NCBI GenBank assembly: GCA_033725935.1
Contig: MU867072.1
Span: 434,001 to 498,000, forward strand
Direction: 5' to 3'
Origin: Cladorrhinum sp. PSN259
Lineage: Eukaryota > Ascomycota > Sordariomycetes > Sordariales > Podosporaceae
Length of the DNA stretch: 64,000 bases
The notes under the pieces are model-generated. The model saw only the letters and a list, made by a program, of their open reading frames with translations. It ran no database searches and was not told the origin of the DNA. The stretch's first letter is position 1. Each line of letters begins with the position of its first letter. Of this stretch, positions 32,707 to 43,708 are shown one piece after another. The position numbers and the translations under genes were made by a program.

Positions 32707-33523
32707 CGAGGTACACCTGGTCGACCGCCGTCTCCTCAGCAACTTTATAGGAGAAACCGGCCGCGAGCAAACATTGACGACGCCCTCGCCCGAGACAAAA
32801 ATAAAGATGAGGAGGATAAGGAGAACGCGTGATGTGGTCAAAGCATTTCTTTGTGGGCTCCCTTACTTTGAGATTTGCCTTTTCCGATCCCAGTTGTTTC
32901 GTGGTCTTTCTGCTCCCTTGTTTCTGCGTTTTTATCCCTTCAGCTTATTGCTCGTCTGTTCTTCTGGTTTACACCCGGGGGTAGGGTCGCGGGTGGTTTA
33001 TTGGTGAATACATTTTGCGAGCGGGCAGCAGTAAACATGATACAACAAGCGTAAGGATTCATACGATTGACGTAAAGAATGGGCGATGGGGAAGCTGGGA
33101 AATGGAGGGGGAAAGGAGGGCAAAAAAAAACCCAAAAAAAACCATAGATGATAATACTTAGAAGTACTTGCAGTAATATGATTCAGCGAAATACCAGGTT
33201 TTTTTTTTTTTTTTTTTCTTTTTGGGAGGGTGGGCCTTTTTCTTTTACAGAAGCCTTAGAAAATAAAAATAAATTCATTGCCTTTTGTCTTCCTCGACTT
33301 CGTGATACTTGAAACATGCAATGTCTGCCCTGAAAAACACAATACGGGAAACACTTTCTCTATATGCGGTTAGGCGAAGAAAATACCTCTATAAGACCAG
33401 AAACGCGCGACAAGGAGTCTCTAGATATTAAATCTTTCTCAAACTGTACTTTTTTCGAATCTCATCTCTTCAAACAAGCACTATTTACCCACCAGTCCAT
33501 CCTTATGATGATGCTCGACCCAT
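32707..33523. other. Convergent 3' intergenic region
   Basis: Between the orphan gene and MAK5 ends. Contains A runs near 33121-33140 and a T run near 33200-33218. No gene supported. Confidence 0.5.
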
Positions 33524-35824
33524 TTACAAACCCAGCCCGTCAACCTTACCCAAGAACTCACCCTTCTGGCCCTTCAACAAGGCATCCACGTCAACACCGA
33601 TCAGATACTTCTCGCTCACACCCGTGTTGACCCTCCTGCTCAACAGCTCCTTCAGCTCCCACCTCCACTGCTTCATCTCGCCCTTGGTGACCTCCTTCGC
33701 CTCCTTCTCCTTTTGTTTCCTCCCGCTACCCCTGCCCTTCCACGTCCCAGCCTTTTCCAGCTCCTCCGAGTCATACTCTACGCCCAGCTCTTCCGCCGCG
33801 TTCTTGAGCCAGTCGTCTTCCTTGCTGCCGCGCTCTTTGGCCAAGGTCGTTTCCGTGACTTTCTTGGACAAGGTAACGCGCGGACGTAAATGAGACACTA
33901 GACGACGATCAATATCAATCGTTTGTACGCCCATGAATTGCTTCTTGGAGGCGGTCTTGTTGGCAGCCGCCGCGGAGGCGTGGACCTTGGCGATCAGTCG
34001 TTGGGTAGGGATATCCTCTTTAGGACCACAAAGCAGGACTGAAACGCCCGACTGGTCTGCGCGAGCTGTGCGGCCCGACCGATGAACGTAGTCGTCTGCC
34101 GAGCGGGGGACGTGGTAGTGGATAATCAGGTCGACGTTGGGGATATCGAGACCGCGGGCGGCGACGTCTGTCGCTACAAGAATAGGGGAAGCGCCATTGA
34201 CGGCTGGGGCGCGGAACTTCTCGAGGGAGCGGAGACGGGCTTTTTGTTCCATGTCGGAGTGGAGAGCCACGGCTGGGAGATTGAGGGCTTGGAGGAACGG
34301 GGTGAGGCGACGGACCGTGTTGATGGAGTTTGTGAATACCAGAGCACGGCGCATGGGTTGCAAGAGGAGGACGGCGTAGAGGTAGAGATCTTTTTCGAGA
34401 TCACCGCAGTGAATGAGACCTTCTTTGAGGTTTTCGGCCATTTGGGAGACTGGGTTGGTGTCAATGAATTTCGGCTGTTCCTCGCGGAAGTTGAGCTTCT
34501 TGAGGAGTAGCTCGAGGGATTCGGTTGTGCCCATGAGGTTGTATCGCGCTTTACCGGCGAGCTTCTGCTGGAGGGCTTTGTTGAAGGTTGCGGAGAAGAC
34601 AAGGGTTTGACGGCCGCCCTTGGGGCTAGGTTTGGCGTCCTCGTCGATATCATTCTCCTCCTCTTCGTCATCGTAATTTTCCTCCGTGACGGTTCTGTCG
34701 AGGGCCTTGAGGATTTCTTCGGCTTCCTTGAACTGCCCGTCTTTCAAAAGTCGGTCTGCTTCGTCAACGACGAGAAAGCTGATACCCTTGAGTGCCTCTA
34801 GAACGGAAGTACCAGTGCTCATCACCTCCCACATACGGCCGGGTGTACCGATGATGATATCTGCCTTTTCCAACTGTCTCTGCTGCTTTTGGATGGCCAA
34901 ACCACCAGTAACTGAGCAGATATAGGGAGAGGTTTTGAGTCCGTCACATAGCTTCTTCAGATGGTCGGAAATTTGATGAGCCAACTCTCTGGTTGGTGAG
35001 AGGATGAGGGCGATGGGGGACCTCTTTGCGTCAGCGTTACTGGCATCCACATTCTTGCTGAGCCATCTCTCCACGACAGGGATTCCAAAAGCTAATGTCT
35101 TTCCCGAACCGGTGGATGCTTTGCCGATGACATCGCGACCGTTCATAATTTCGGGGATTGCCCTTCGCTGAATTGCTGAAGGTTTGGCGAATTTCAGACT
35201 CTTGATAGCACCCATCATTTGCTCGGAGAGATTGAGTGAATCCCATTGGGTCACGTCAACTTCTTCGACATCGGCCTCTGGGAGATTCTCAATCTCGTCC
35301 AGTTTGGTGAATAGGTTCGCTTCGAGTTCGGGATCGGCTTCAACCGTCTGGGCCTTCTTCTGAGCTTTTGGCTCTTTCTTCTTCTCGCTCTTGTCGTCCT
35401 TGGCCTCCTTCTTTAGACCCTTTTGACTCTTCTGCTCCTTCTTTTGATCCTTAGTTTCCTTCTTTGCCTCCTTGGGGGTCTTCTTTTGATCCTTGGTTGG
35501 TTTCTTCTCAGAACCTGGCGCTTCCTCGGTGGTGTCGTCAAACCCTTCAAACTCCTCGCCATCATCGCCTTCCTCGACCTGAGTCTTTTCTGCTGCGGCA
35601 ACGAATTTCACAGTGTTGCCTTCGCGCACGATATCGACTCCCTCAATTTCCTCCAGACCATAGAAGCCCTCGGCATCATCGAACATTTCGGGGACCTCGA
35701 CCTTCTTCCATTTTAACTGATTGACGTTGACAATCTTCTTTCCTGCTCCGGAAGCTGTCTTTTGCCGCTTGGACGCTGCCTTCTTGGCAACCTCGCCAGA
35801 TCTTTTGCGCTTATCGCCGGCCAT
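33524..35824 (-). CDS. mak-5: MAK5-type DEAD-box ATP-dependent RNA helicase
   Basis: Nucleolar helicase of the Mak5/DDX24 group, needed for 60S ribosomal subunit maturation. One exon, 766 aa from ATG 35824. Seen: a Lys-rich N-terminus with nuclear/nucleolar signals; the family-specific motif VNVNQLKWKKVEVPEMFDDAEGF; an acidic and Lys-rich insert; then the helicase core in order: Q-motif region (WDSLNLSEQMMGAIKSLKF), STGSGKT, PTRELA, TPGRM, VDEADR, FSATF, VATDVAARGLDIPNVD and HRSGRTARA. The C-terminus is Lys/Glu-rich. A further in-frame ATG lies at 35956 (44 codons upstream), but the MAGDKRKRSG start is the family-like one. Confidence 0.95.
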   Translation of the reverse strand: MAGDKRKRSGEVAKKAASKRQKTASGAGKKIVNVNQLKWKKVEVPEMFDDAEGFYGLEEIEGVDIVREGNTVKFVAAAEKTQVEEGDDGEEFEGFDDTTEEAPGSEKKPTKDQKKTPKEAKKETKDQKKEQKSQKGLKKEAKDDKSEKKKEPKAQKKAQTVEADPELEANLFTKLDEIENLPEADVEEVDVTQWDSLNLSEQMMGAIKSLKFAKPSAIQRRAIPEIMNGRDVIGKASTGSGKTLAFGIPVVERWLSKNVDASNADAKRSPIALILSPTRELAHQISDHLKKLCDGLKTSPYICSVTGGLAIQKQQRQLEKADIIIGTPGRMWEVMSTGTSVLEALKGISFLVVDEADRLLKDGQFKEAEEILKALDRTVTEENYDDEEEENDIDEDAKPSPKGGRQTLVFSATFNKALQQKLAGKARYNLMGTTESLELLLKKLNFREEQPKFIDTNPVSQMAENLKEGLIHCGDLEKDLYLYAVLLLQPMRRALVFTNSINTVRRLTPFLQALNLPAVALHSDMEQKARLRSLEKFRAPAVNGASPILVATDVAARGLDIPNVDLIIHYHVPRSADDYVHRSGRTARADQSGVSVLLCGPKEDIPTQRLIAKVHASAAAANKTASKKQFMGVQTIDIDRRLVSHLRPRVTLSKKVTETTLAKERGSKEDDWLKNAAEELGVEYDSEELEKAGTWKGRGSGRKQKEKEAKEVTKGEMKQWRWELKELLSRRVNTGVSEKYLIGVDVDALLKGQKGEFLGKVDGLGL

Positions 35825-36321
35825 ATTGAATGTGGTTTTTGATGAAGATGATGTTGAGGTTGAGATTGAAATGAGATGAACCCTGCAGGTGTGAGTAGTT
35901 GGAAAAACTCTATCAATTACACGGAGAGCCCCACTTTTGATATTTTCTCTTGGCATTGTTGAAGTTGATTACAGCAAACCCTAACCCAAATACTGATAAA
36001 GACCCTGCATGTGGGTTGCTGAAAGATCCAATACGGTTTCTTACAAATCTTGATACCAAACACAACTGCCCTGCGATGAAGAGTCAACTTTTTTGGGTTT
36101 CATTTTGAGACTTTCAGAAACTTGTACACTCCGCCTCATACTGAGCACACAATTTCGGCCAGTCTCAGCTTCCAGAACTGAACCGTACTGTTGAGTTTTC
36201 TTGTAAATTCCAGAAACCTTCGAAAAAGAAAAAACAAGCAGAAACTTTTTGCTGTCACAAATCGCGGGGTATTACTCACTCACTCATCTCACCCCCGATT
36301 GTGTATCGAACTTCTGTTACT
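35825..36321. promoter_or_regulatory. Bidirectional promoter region, mak-5 and trm7
   Basis: About 500 bp between two divergent genes that both serve the translation machinery. A short 5' UTR intron for mak-5 is possible near 35880-35920. No other gene seen. Confidence 0.5.
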
Positions 36322-37523
36322 ATGGGAAAATCTTCGAAAGATAAGCGCGACGCTTATTACCGCCTCGCAAAAGAGCAAGGCTGGCGCGCAAGAAGTGCTT
36401 TCAAGCTGCTTCAGTTGGATGAAGGTACGCCTCAGGCCTCATCGAACCCTTCATCTCATCTCAAACTGACCATTGTCCAGAGTTCAACCTGTTCGAAAAT
36501 GTCACTCGCGTGGTCGATCTTTGCGCCGCCCCTGGCAGTTGGTCTCAAGTTCTCTCGAGAGTCTTGATCAAAGGAGAGAGCTTCGGCCGCTGTGCCTGGC
36601 AAGATAAGGAAGCCAAGTTCCGCCAGAACATGCTCAAGGTCATCCCCTCGGATGCCGACTCAGATGAAGCACCAAAAGCAAGCAGCACACCTGTCAATGA
36701 GGGTCCTAGAAAAGATGTAAAAATTGTTTCTATCGATCTTCAGCCTATCAGCCCTCTTCCCGGCATTATCACTCTTAGAGCAGATATCACCCACCCTGCC
36801 ACCGTGCCTCTCCTCCTCAAAGCTCTCGACCCCGACCATGACCCAGAGACAATGAACCAACAAGCTCAACAGCCCGTTGATCTTGTAATCAGTGATGGTG
36901 CCCCAGACGTCACAGGCCTACACGATCTCGACATCTACGTGCAATCCCAGCTCCTCTTTGCGGCACTAAACCTCGCCCTCTGCGTGCTCAAGCCAGGAGG
37001 CAAGTTCGTCGCCAAGATCTTCCGTGGCCGCAATGTCGACCTGCTCTATGCCCAGCTCAAGGTTTTCTTTGAGAAGGTCTACGTGGCCAAACCTCGCTCT
37101 TCACGCGCCAGCAGCGTGGAAGCCTTCATTGTTTGCATAAACTTTCAGCCTCCCGAAGGTTTCAAGGCCAGCTTGGAAGAGCCCCTCGGCGTTGGCAACC
37201 GGTTGTCGCAGATGCAGGCAGATATGCAAGAAAGCACAACCGTCCAGGACGATGCTGCCGAGGACGATGGCATCATCGATATGGAAATCGAGGATCTCAC
37301 TCCCTCAAAGCCCCAAGACCAAAAATCCATCCGGTGGGTCGCCCCCTTCGTTGCGTGCGGCGACCTCTCCGCCTTCGACTCGGACGCCTCATACCGTCTC
37401 CCAGACGATCACGTCTCGCTTGACCCGGTGCAACCACCTACTGCACCACCTTACAAACGCGCCATCGAGTTAAGGAGAGCGAACGGAGGTGCCTATGGTA
37501 AAGTCCCAGTCGCTGGCAAATAA
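36322..37523 (+). CDS. trm7: TRM7/FTSJ1-type tRNA 2'-O-ribose methyltransferase
   Basis: AdoMet-dependent enzyme that methylates riboses of the tRNA anticodon loop (positions 32 and 34 in yeast). Exons 36322-36424 and 36481-37523 (56 nt intron, donor GTACGC) give 381 aa. Seen: GKSSKDKRDAYYRLAKEQGW at the N-terminus, SAFKL with the catalytic Lys (K28), the SAM site VVDLCAAPGSWSQVL formed just after the intron, VISDGAPDVTG with the catalytic Asp, GGKFVAKIFRG with the second Lys, and the Glu in SVEAFIVC: the full K-D-K-E set. Compared with yeast Trm7 (310 aa) there is an acidic insert of about 25-30 residues after the SAM motif and a longer C-terminus. CPC-1 also lies in this window but there is no evident link. 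Confidence 0.95.
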
Positions 37524-37599
37524 ATCCTTGTCACTAGTTTCCTGTCTAATAAACGAAATTACCACATTCTTTCCACTATACTCCATCTTTTAACTCCCT

Positions 37600-37600
<1 letters not shown>

Positions 37601-37642
<42 letters not shown>
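37601..37642. repeat. CA/TA dinucleotide microsatellite
   Basis: About 12 CA units followed by about 8 TA units, in the 208 bp between the convergent trm7 and GNAT genes. A second TA-rich tract lies inside the GNAT intron near 38099-38120. Confidence 0.9.
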
Positions 37643-37643
<1 letters not shown>

Positions 37644-37731
37644 GCTTTTTCGTGACTCTATCTACATTTATTTTTCAATCCCAGTCCATCCAGAAGTTAC
37701 AAGCCCTATTTTCCCTTCCAGACCTTACTTA

Positions 37732-38380
37732 CTACTCCTCCCCCTCTTTAGTCCCATCAAGCTTCCACCCAGTCCCAGGTCCACCCCTCTCCATCATTAT
37801 CAACTTCCCCTCCTCCCCTCCTCCCCCAATCTGTCTGAACTTCAACGTCTCCTTGTACATCCTCGCGGGCCCTTGATCCCTCGTGAACAGCAAACACCTC
37901 CTCAGATCCGGCCACTCGCGCAGGATCTCGTCCAGGCACTTCATCATCCACTTCGCCAGGCCCTGGCCCTGGTGCTCGGGCAGGACGTACACGTCCGTCA
38001 GGTACCCGAAAGTGACGTAGTCGGTCACCAGACGGGCGAAGCCCACCATTTCTTGTGGGGTTTTGCCGTCGTCTTTGTGTAGCAGTGTCTCTAGTCAGTA
38101 TATATATATATGTATATGTGTGTAGGAGAATTGAAAAAAAAAATAGAAAAGATTGATATAATTTACCAGTGCCGTATAGACCCAGACAGAGTGACTGATC
38201 AACGCATAGTTTCAGTTGTGAAGGCGAGAGAGGTTTAGCCCAGTAAACAAGGTCAGAGGCAAAGGCCGAGGATAGAGCGGAGAGGTCAATTAGGGAGCGG
38301 TCGGTTGATAGGAGGTAGGTTATGTTTGGGTTTGTGATGGACTGGCGGGTCCAGGATTGGGGGGTTGGGGGAGGAGGCAT
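37732..38380 (-). CDS. GNAT-family N-acetyltransferase
   Basis: Exons 38167-38380 and 37732-38090 (76 nt intron, donor GTAAAT, branch CTGAC, acceptor CTAG; it carries a TA repeat) give 190 aa. Seen: an N-terminal helix-strand region (DLVYWAKPLS, LCLGLYGT), then MVGFARLVTDYVTFGYLTDVYVLPEHQGQGLAKWMMKC-type sequence, with the acetyl-CoA loop Q-G-Q-G-L-A after the DVYVLP strand, and a C-terminal FTRDQG...MYKETLKFRQ segment typical of small GNAT enzymes. The substrate cannot be told from sequence. A TGAGTCA site lies about 260 bp upstream. Confidence 0.88.
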
Positions 38381-39198
38381 GGTGGGTGTTTTGGAGCTGA
38401 TGATGTGTGTAGGAGGTCAGGATTTAGAGAAGACAAATGTTCACGATTGGAGACGATGGGATGGGGGCTATTTATCTGGTTTTATTTGTTCACAGGTTTT
38501 GGTTAAGAGTCATCAAGTTACCACACCTTATCTTTGACAATTTTGGGAAGGTGTTTTCAATATGAAGCTAGTGTTTAGTACTGCATATGGGATAGAGAGG
38601 CGGATCCAGGGGAGGATTAACGGGATCGGCCCGCGATGAGTCACCGTACAGAATGTACACATAGCGTTGGTTAACCCAGCCCGACAAACTCAAAAATAAA
38701 CAAAACATCAAATAGAAATCTCAAGTGTAGATATTTAACTCTACTTCGCTGATTTTATCTACCGCTTGCAAGCCTGTAGGCGTTGAGTTCTGTCATAATC
38801 TTACAACTCCCTGACGCTTCTTGACATCATTATTGACTCCTTAAGGGCCATGGATTACCTTAGATTTTGTACCTGGTTGTTCAGTGTAGAGATATCCTTA
38901 CACTTCGGGCCAACTTGCCTTTGTAGTTCTGATTTTTCTGGCTTATGCTGTCTGGAGCCCATTTCGACGCAAAACCCTACTTGGCCCGCCCCGAATTTCG
39001 GATGGTGTCTGAGGCAACAACCTTGGTTTGTGTTGGAGCTCTCAAACTGCGGCCGGATCTTTCAAATTTTAACTCATGATCTGTCAAAAGTAATAAAACG
39101 AAGAATTGTTGCATCGCTTTCCGCTGTTTAGATAGCGTTCTCGTTGCAATGCTCTTTGGGTTATAGAATGTCTGTCTGTCTTCTGCCCTCCAGCTGCC
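38381..39198. other. GNAT promoter region and GT69 3' flank
   Basis: 818 bp with no supported gene. Contains the CPRE-like site listed separately. The open frame at 38850-39131 has no recognisable content. Confidence 0.5.
38637..38643. promoter_or_regulatory. CPRE-like site TGAGTCA upstream of the GNAT gene
   Basis: Exact TGAGTCA about 257 bp upstream of the GNAT ATG, matching the CPC-1/Gcn4 consensus. Function is inference. Confidence 0.35.
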
Positions 39199-40809
39199 TC
39201 AATCATAATCCACATGAAAGAACGTTTCTTTATCCTTCTTGTAAGCGGCAGTATATTCCTTCTTCCAATTAGAAGGCAGTGTATCTCCCCAGAAACTTCG
39301 AAACCTGAGCGTCTGCCCAGGTGGCATCTTGGTATTTACCCAGCCATTTATCTGTAAACCGGAATGCTTGACCTTGGTGCGTATAATCTGCATCTCTCTG
39401 ACACCACAAAATAGCCCACTGCGCCCAGTTCGTTCAAGAAGCTTCCATCCTTGGCCGTCCCAAACCTCCTCAGTGAACCTTTCTCCCTCCTCAACCTCCC
39501 TCCACGGATTCTCTGCCTCGGGGGTAAACCAGCTGACAATGTCATAGACTATCCTAGACAGTCTCTCCCACCGTTGAGCGAACCCAATCCATCGAAAGAC
39601 GTTTTCATTATAGGCAACCCGTACATACGGATTGACATAGATCTCGACATTATCTATTTCATCCTTTTTTGCAACCTGGGTCAAATCGGCGGCAAACAAG
39701 CAGCACTCACACGCATCGTAGTACGCCTCAGGTTCATGACGGAACCTTACCGGCTTCGAAACAGGCGAAGGATGGTCGGGATAAATGGTCTGCCCAGCAA
39801 GAGCGGCTTTCGCCGCATCCAAACTTTGCACGTATTTGGCCTGGACAGCCATCATTCCGCCCCAGCACGACTTGACTCGAACCGCATCCTTCTGTGCCAA
39901 CACATCCGCTCTTGATAAGCCTCTCCCTCTCTTTCCGAAGAATGGAAACAAGGTCTGATATGAAGCGTACCCATCTGCGTCGCGCAAAGCATACACATCG
40001 TACATCCTGTTTGGCTCAAAAAAGTCCAAGCTGCAAGCAGCGAGATATTGCCCTTTGTTGGTACTGAAGAGCAGGTGAGCTGCGTCCATCGGATCGAAAG
40101 CCACGTCGTTCATGAAGAGTATCTTGTCAAACTTGGTGGAATTCTTAGTATAAAAACTATCCAGTGGTCGGAGCGCTCGGTTTCGGAGTTCAGCTAGGTA
40201 GGCCACTCGCTTGACGCGGTGAGTTCCATCGGGCAGAGTGATAGTCGGGAAGTCTGCCAGGGAGACGTGAGGTTCGCTGACAATTTGGTGTTGACATGGG
40301 ACTTGGGCTTTGAGACGTTCAAGAGCGAGTTGGCCGCTCTCTCCACTATCATTTTCATAGATGCTGAGATAGACATTTGAGGGACCGAGGATATGGATGA
40401 GATTCAGAAGGCGTTGACCCCATAGACCGTCGGCGAGGTTACCGTCCGGGTCATAAAGAATGGTGGAGATAAAGACAGTTTGACTGTTGGGGTTTGCGCA
40501 CCCCACGATGGGAGTTGGGCCGGCACATTGTTGCCTAAGAGCCTTGTAATGTTTAGGATGTCTTTTGTATGAGGGCGCAAGGGTTGGCGTGAGGATGATT
40601 GCAGATATTGATGCAATCAGGAAGCCCGTGATTGCGAGTCGGAGAGGGCGTGGTCCAAGTCGAGTGGGTCGTCGAACTACGCGGCTTAGTTTCAAGAGTA
40701 ACCAGCCTCCTAGAGAGTGTGAATGTTGCGGGTTTGGACGAAGCAAACTGTGTCTTTCTTCGTAGCCAATGTCCTTGCAACTACGAAGTGCACCGAGTTC
40801 TGGCCCCAT
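39199..40809 (-). CDS. GT69 (CAP59/CMT1-type) glycosyltransferase
   Basis: Type II membrane protein resembling the CAP59/CMT1 family of fungal alpha-1,3-mannosyltransferases, acting in the Golgi. One exon, 536 aa. Seen: a short cytosolic N-terminus, a membrane anchor near residues 58-76 (LAITGFLIASISAIIL), then VFISTILYDPDGNL, LGPSNVYLSIYENDSGESG, RVAYLAELRNRAL, and FDKILFMNDVAFDP with the family's NDV motif (234-236). CWGGMMAV, FRHEP and a Cys pair ECCLF follow. Its start faces the GT15 gene across 832 bp, and a GT32 gene follows, so three glycosyltransferases sit together. Acceptor glycan unknown. Confidence 0.87.
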   Translation of the reverse strand: MGPELGALRSCKDIGYEERHSLLRPNPQHSHSLGGWLLLKLSRVVRRPTRLGPRPLRLAITGFLIASISAIILTPTLAPSYKRHPKHYKALRQQCAGPTPIVGCANPNSQTVFISTILYDPDGNLADGLWGQRLLNLIHILGPSNVYLSIYENDSGESGQLALERLKAQVPCQHQIVSEPHVSLADFPTITLPDGTHRVKRVAYLAELRNRALRPLDSFYTKNSTKFDKILFMNDVAFDPMDAAHLLFSTNKGQYLAACSLDFFEPNRMYDVYALRDADGYASYQTLFPFFGKRGRGLSRADVLAQKDAVRVKSCWGGMMAVQAKYVQSLDAAKAALAGQTIYPDHPSPVSKPVRFRHEPEAYYDACECCLFAADLTQVAKKDEIDNVEIYVNPYVRVAYNENVFRWIGFAQRWERLSRIVYDIVSWFTPEAENPWREVEEGERFTEEVWDGQGWKLLERTGRSGLFCGVREMQIIRTKVKHSGLQINGWVNTKMPPGQTLRFRSFWGDTLPSNWKKEYTAAYKKDKETFFHVDYD

Positions 40810-41641
40810 TGTGAAGCTGACGACGGAGTCACTCTTTGCGTATCACAAACCCAGTTTGGGGCATGTGCTGCTTGTAGCCGTCCACTTTCGGGTGTGGGTT
40901 GGATCAGGTGGAAGCAACAGGTCATCAACGTTACACAGTAGTTAAAGCAATTTGGCGGTATGGCAGAAGCTCATCTACTTGCGACAGATTTATAGAAAAG
41001 AAGGATGGTTGACCGACGCCTTGACCGACTGGATGGGACCCAACCTGGAAGGATCTTGCCGACTGAACCTCCCCGAAATGCTCTGGGGGTGCCTGGCCAT
41101 GCCTCTCCAAGGAAAGAATGCCCGAATGAACCCGAGTACGGATAATCCCAAGAACATCATTCTCCAACTCTCTGAAGAATATTGTTGCCTAAAACACGAG
41201 CTTTCCATGATGCATCTTGATTCATGAAAGACGCGTCACCATCATCAGCATGAACCTGACAGCGAACAATGAATGGAGGCACTCACCATGTAAGGAGCTT
41301 GTAAGTGGGGCTAGCAATCGTGGGAGTTGAGAGTGTAAGACCCCTGCCAAATGCGGAAGCTGCCCTTGCTTGTCTTGGCACATCTCGAGGACTGCACCCT
41401 CCAATCCCTCTGTTTCGTGCTATTTTCACAAGTGGGAAGTAACCTGGAATCTGAAGTTTGACCAAATTTTCTTTACTCAACAAATCTGCAATGCCTTGAA
41501 GCACGCAAGAAATTTTCCCGACAGCCGCTGAGTTGAACAACAGCCGCAGCTATTCAGCAGACACACAAGTCCCACCTGTTACACCGAGCTTTTTTATTTA
41601 CCTTCCAGTCTATAATTTCTATCCTGAAACAACCATCATAG
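40810..41641. promoter_or_regulatory. Divergent promoter region, GT69 and GT15
   Basis: 832 bp between the divergent glycosyltransferase starts. An open frame at 40952-41227 and its antisense have no recognisable content. Shared regulation is possible. Confidence 0.4.
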
Positions 41642-43084
41642 ATGAGGTGGTTTCTAGGAGGTTCACGTCCTCCAAAACGACGATTCTGCTTATCTCGCAT
41701 CCTTCAATACCGCATCCCCTTACTGATCCTCTTCCTCGCAGCCGTTGCTGAGGTCTTTCTTCACATTCGCAAGTATGCAGTCCACCAGCCCCGCAGAGAA
41801 CTGGACTTGCCCTTCGCAACATCTTGTCAGGAACCCAAAGTTGACAGTCCGCGCGAGAACGCCGCTATTGTAATGCTGGCGCGCAATAGCGAGCTTGAAC
41901 AGGCTTTGCACAGTATAGTGAGCATTGAGAGGCACTTTAACCAATGGTATCATTACCCAGTCGTGTTTCTCAATGACGAGAAGTGGGACAAGGTGTTTAT
42001 CGACACCATGAAGGAGACGGTTAGCGGAGAGGTGCGATTCGAAGTCATTTCCAAGGAGGAATGGTCGTTTCCTATGTGGATGGACCAGGACAAGGCAAGA
42101 CAGAGTATCGCGGAGCAAGGGAGAAAGGGAATACTGTACGCGGGAATGGAGACTTACCATCACATGTGTAGGTTTTTCTCTGGGTATGTTCTCCTTTTTT
42201 CTTCTTTTTTTTTTTTTTTTTGCTAATTCACTCTTCATGATTTGCAAACTAAACTTTCTTATAGACAATTCTACACTCTCGAAGCCCTCCGGAACTACAA
42301 GTGGTATTGGCGCGTCGAACCGAATGTCGACTTTTATTGCTCCATAACCTACGACCCATTCGTCGAGATGGCCAAGAACGAAAAAGTATATGGGTTCACG
42401 ATTTCGCTTCCAGAGGAGCAGGCTACTTGCCCAGGTCTCTTTAGGCGCATCGCGGACTGGAAGGAGAGCCAGCATCTGCGCACTACAGAGTTATGGAAGG
42501 CCATTCTGGCACCATCTTGGATGCCTTGGCCGTTTCGCTCAGTGATGAGCTGGTTCGGACACCGCGATAAACATGGCGACGCATGGAGTCTCTGCCATTA
42601 CTGGAGCAACTTCGAGATTGCCGACCTCGACTTTTTCCGAGGTCATCAGTACCAGAGCCTCTATCACTCTCTGGACAGGTCAGGAGGATTCTATCACGAA
42701 CGGGTAAGATCGACTATTTAGTTATTACTCATGAATAATTTACTAACTCTTCTTCAGTGGGGCGACGCCGCCGTTCACTCTTTAGCTGTCGCTATGCTTC
42801 TCGACCCGCATAAAGTCCATCACTTCGAAGACTTCGGTTATCGACACGACGAAATTTACCAATGCCCCGCCAATGCGCCTGGAGGACAACTTCTAGAGTC
42901 CCAAGCTCTTGGCAGGCCTTCTTCGAAAGTTGCGCCCGAGCTCAAAGGTGGGATCGGGTGTCGATGTGAGTGTGACGGAACCAAGACAATGAATATTCCT
43001 GGTTACTGCTTGGCCAAGCTCAAGCAGCCCAACACCACCAAAAGGTTGGGGGCTTTTGGATGGCTTAGAACCTGGTTCAAGTAG
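41642..43084 (+). CDS. GT15 (KRE2/MNT1-type) alpha-1,2-mannosyltransferase
   Basis: Golgi enzyme that adds alpha-1,2-mannose to O- and N-glycans of cell-wall proteins. Exons 41642-42183, 42265-42703 and 42758-43084 (introns 81 and 54 nt) give 435 aa. Seen: a signal anchor near residues 24-42 (RIPLLILFLAAVAEVFLHI), ENAAIVMLARNSELEQAL, FNQWYHYPVVFLNDE, YHHMCRFFSGQFY formed across intron 1, YKWYWRVEPNVDFYC with the family's YWRVEP motif, FTISLPEEQAT, WSNFEIADLDFFR, and RWGDAAVHSLAVAMLLD formed across intron 2. All landmark motifs are intact. Length is typical (about 400-440 aa). Confidence 0.95.
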
Positions 43085-43708
43085 ATCGAGAGTTCTTTGT
43101 TGTCTTTTTCTCCATTCCGCTCTTCACTTTTCGTTGGCGCTGGCTTGCGCATGTAACACGGCGTTCTTGGAATCTTGGGTGGAATACTTATTTACGTGAG
43201 GATACCCAAATATCATGACAACCAGGTGCAAAAGCAATCATTCCAATGAAGGCGTTCAAAAAGCCATGACTATTGTACATTTAGCCTTGTTGTTGATTAG
43301 TTCAGTTAGTGTTGTTCTAAGGAGGCGTCTTGGCGCTAATGGGATTTTGCCTTTGTTTACTTAGCCCCTGAAATGGACATGTCGTTTATAAATCGGCACT
43401 GTCTTTTAATTTTTCACAAATGCGGTTTTCGAGCATTTATCATTTCTAAGAAATTCTATTTTCATCATACATACAAATCAAAGTTATACAAGCATTTTTT
43501 GACCCGTTCCTTACTTCGGGTCACACCCAGGCACAAGAAAACAAGAAAAAAACAGACTGAAACAGCTCTCTGCCAACGATATCTCAGCCAACCCACAGCA
43601 CATGAATCCAGATCACTACCAACCTCCCAGAAACGCCTATAACTGAAACATTTTCTCCTCGGATCGTGACGAATTTATCTTTTTCTTCTTTCTTTTCCCC
43701 ATTTCCAT
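43085..43708. other. Convergent 3' intergenic region
   Basis: Between the GT15 and GT32 gene ends. AT-rich; no gene supported. Confidence 0.5.
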
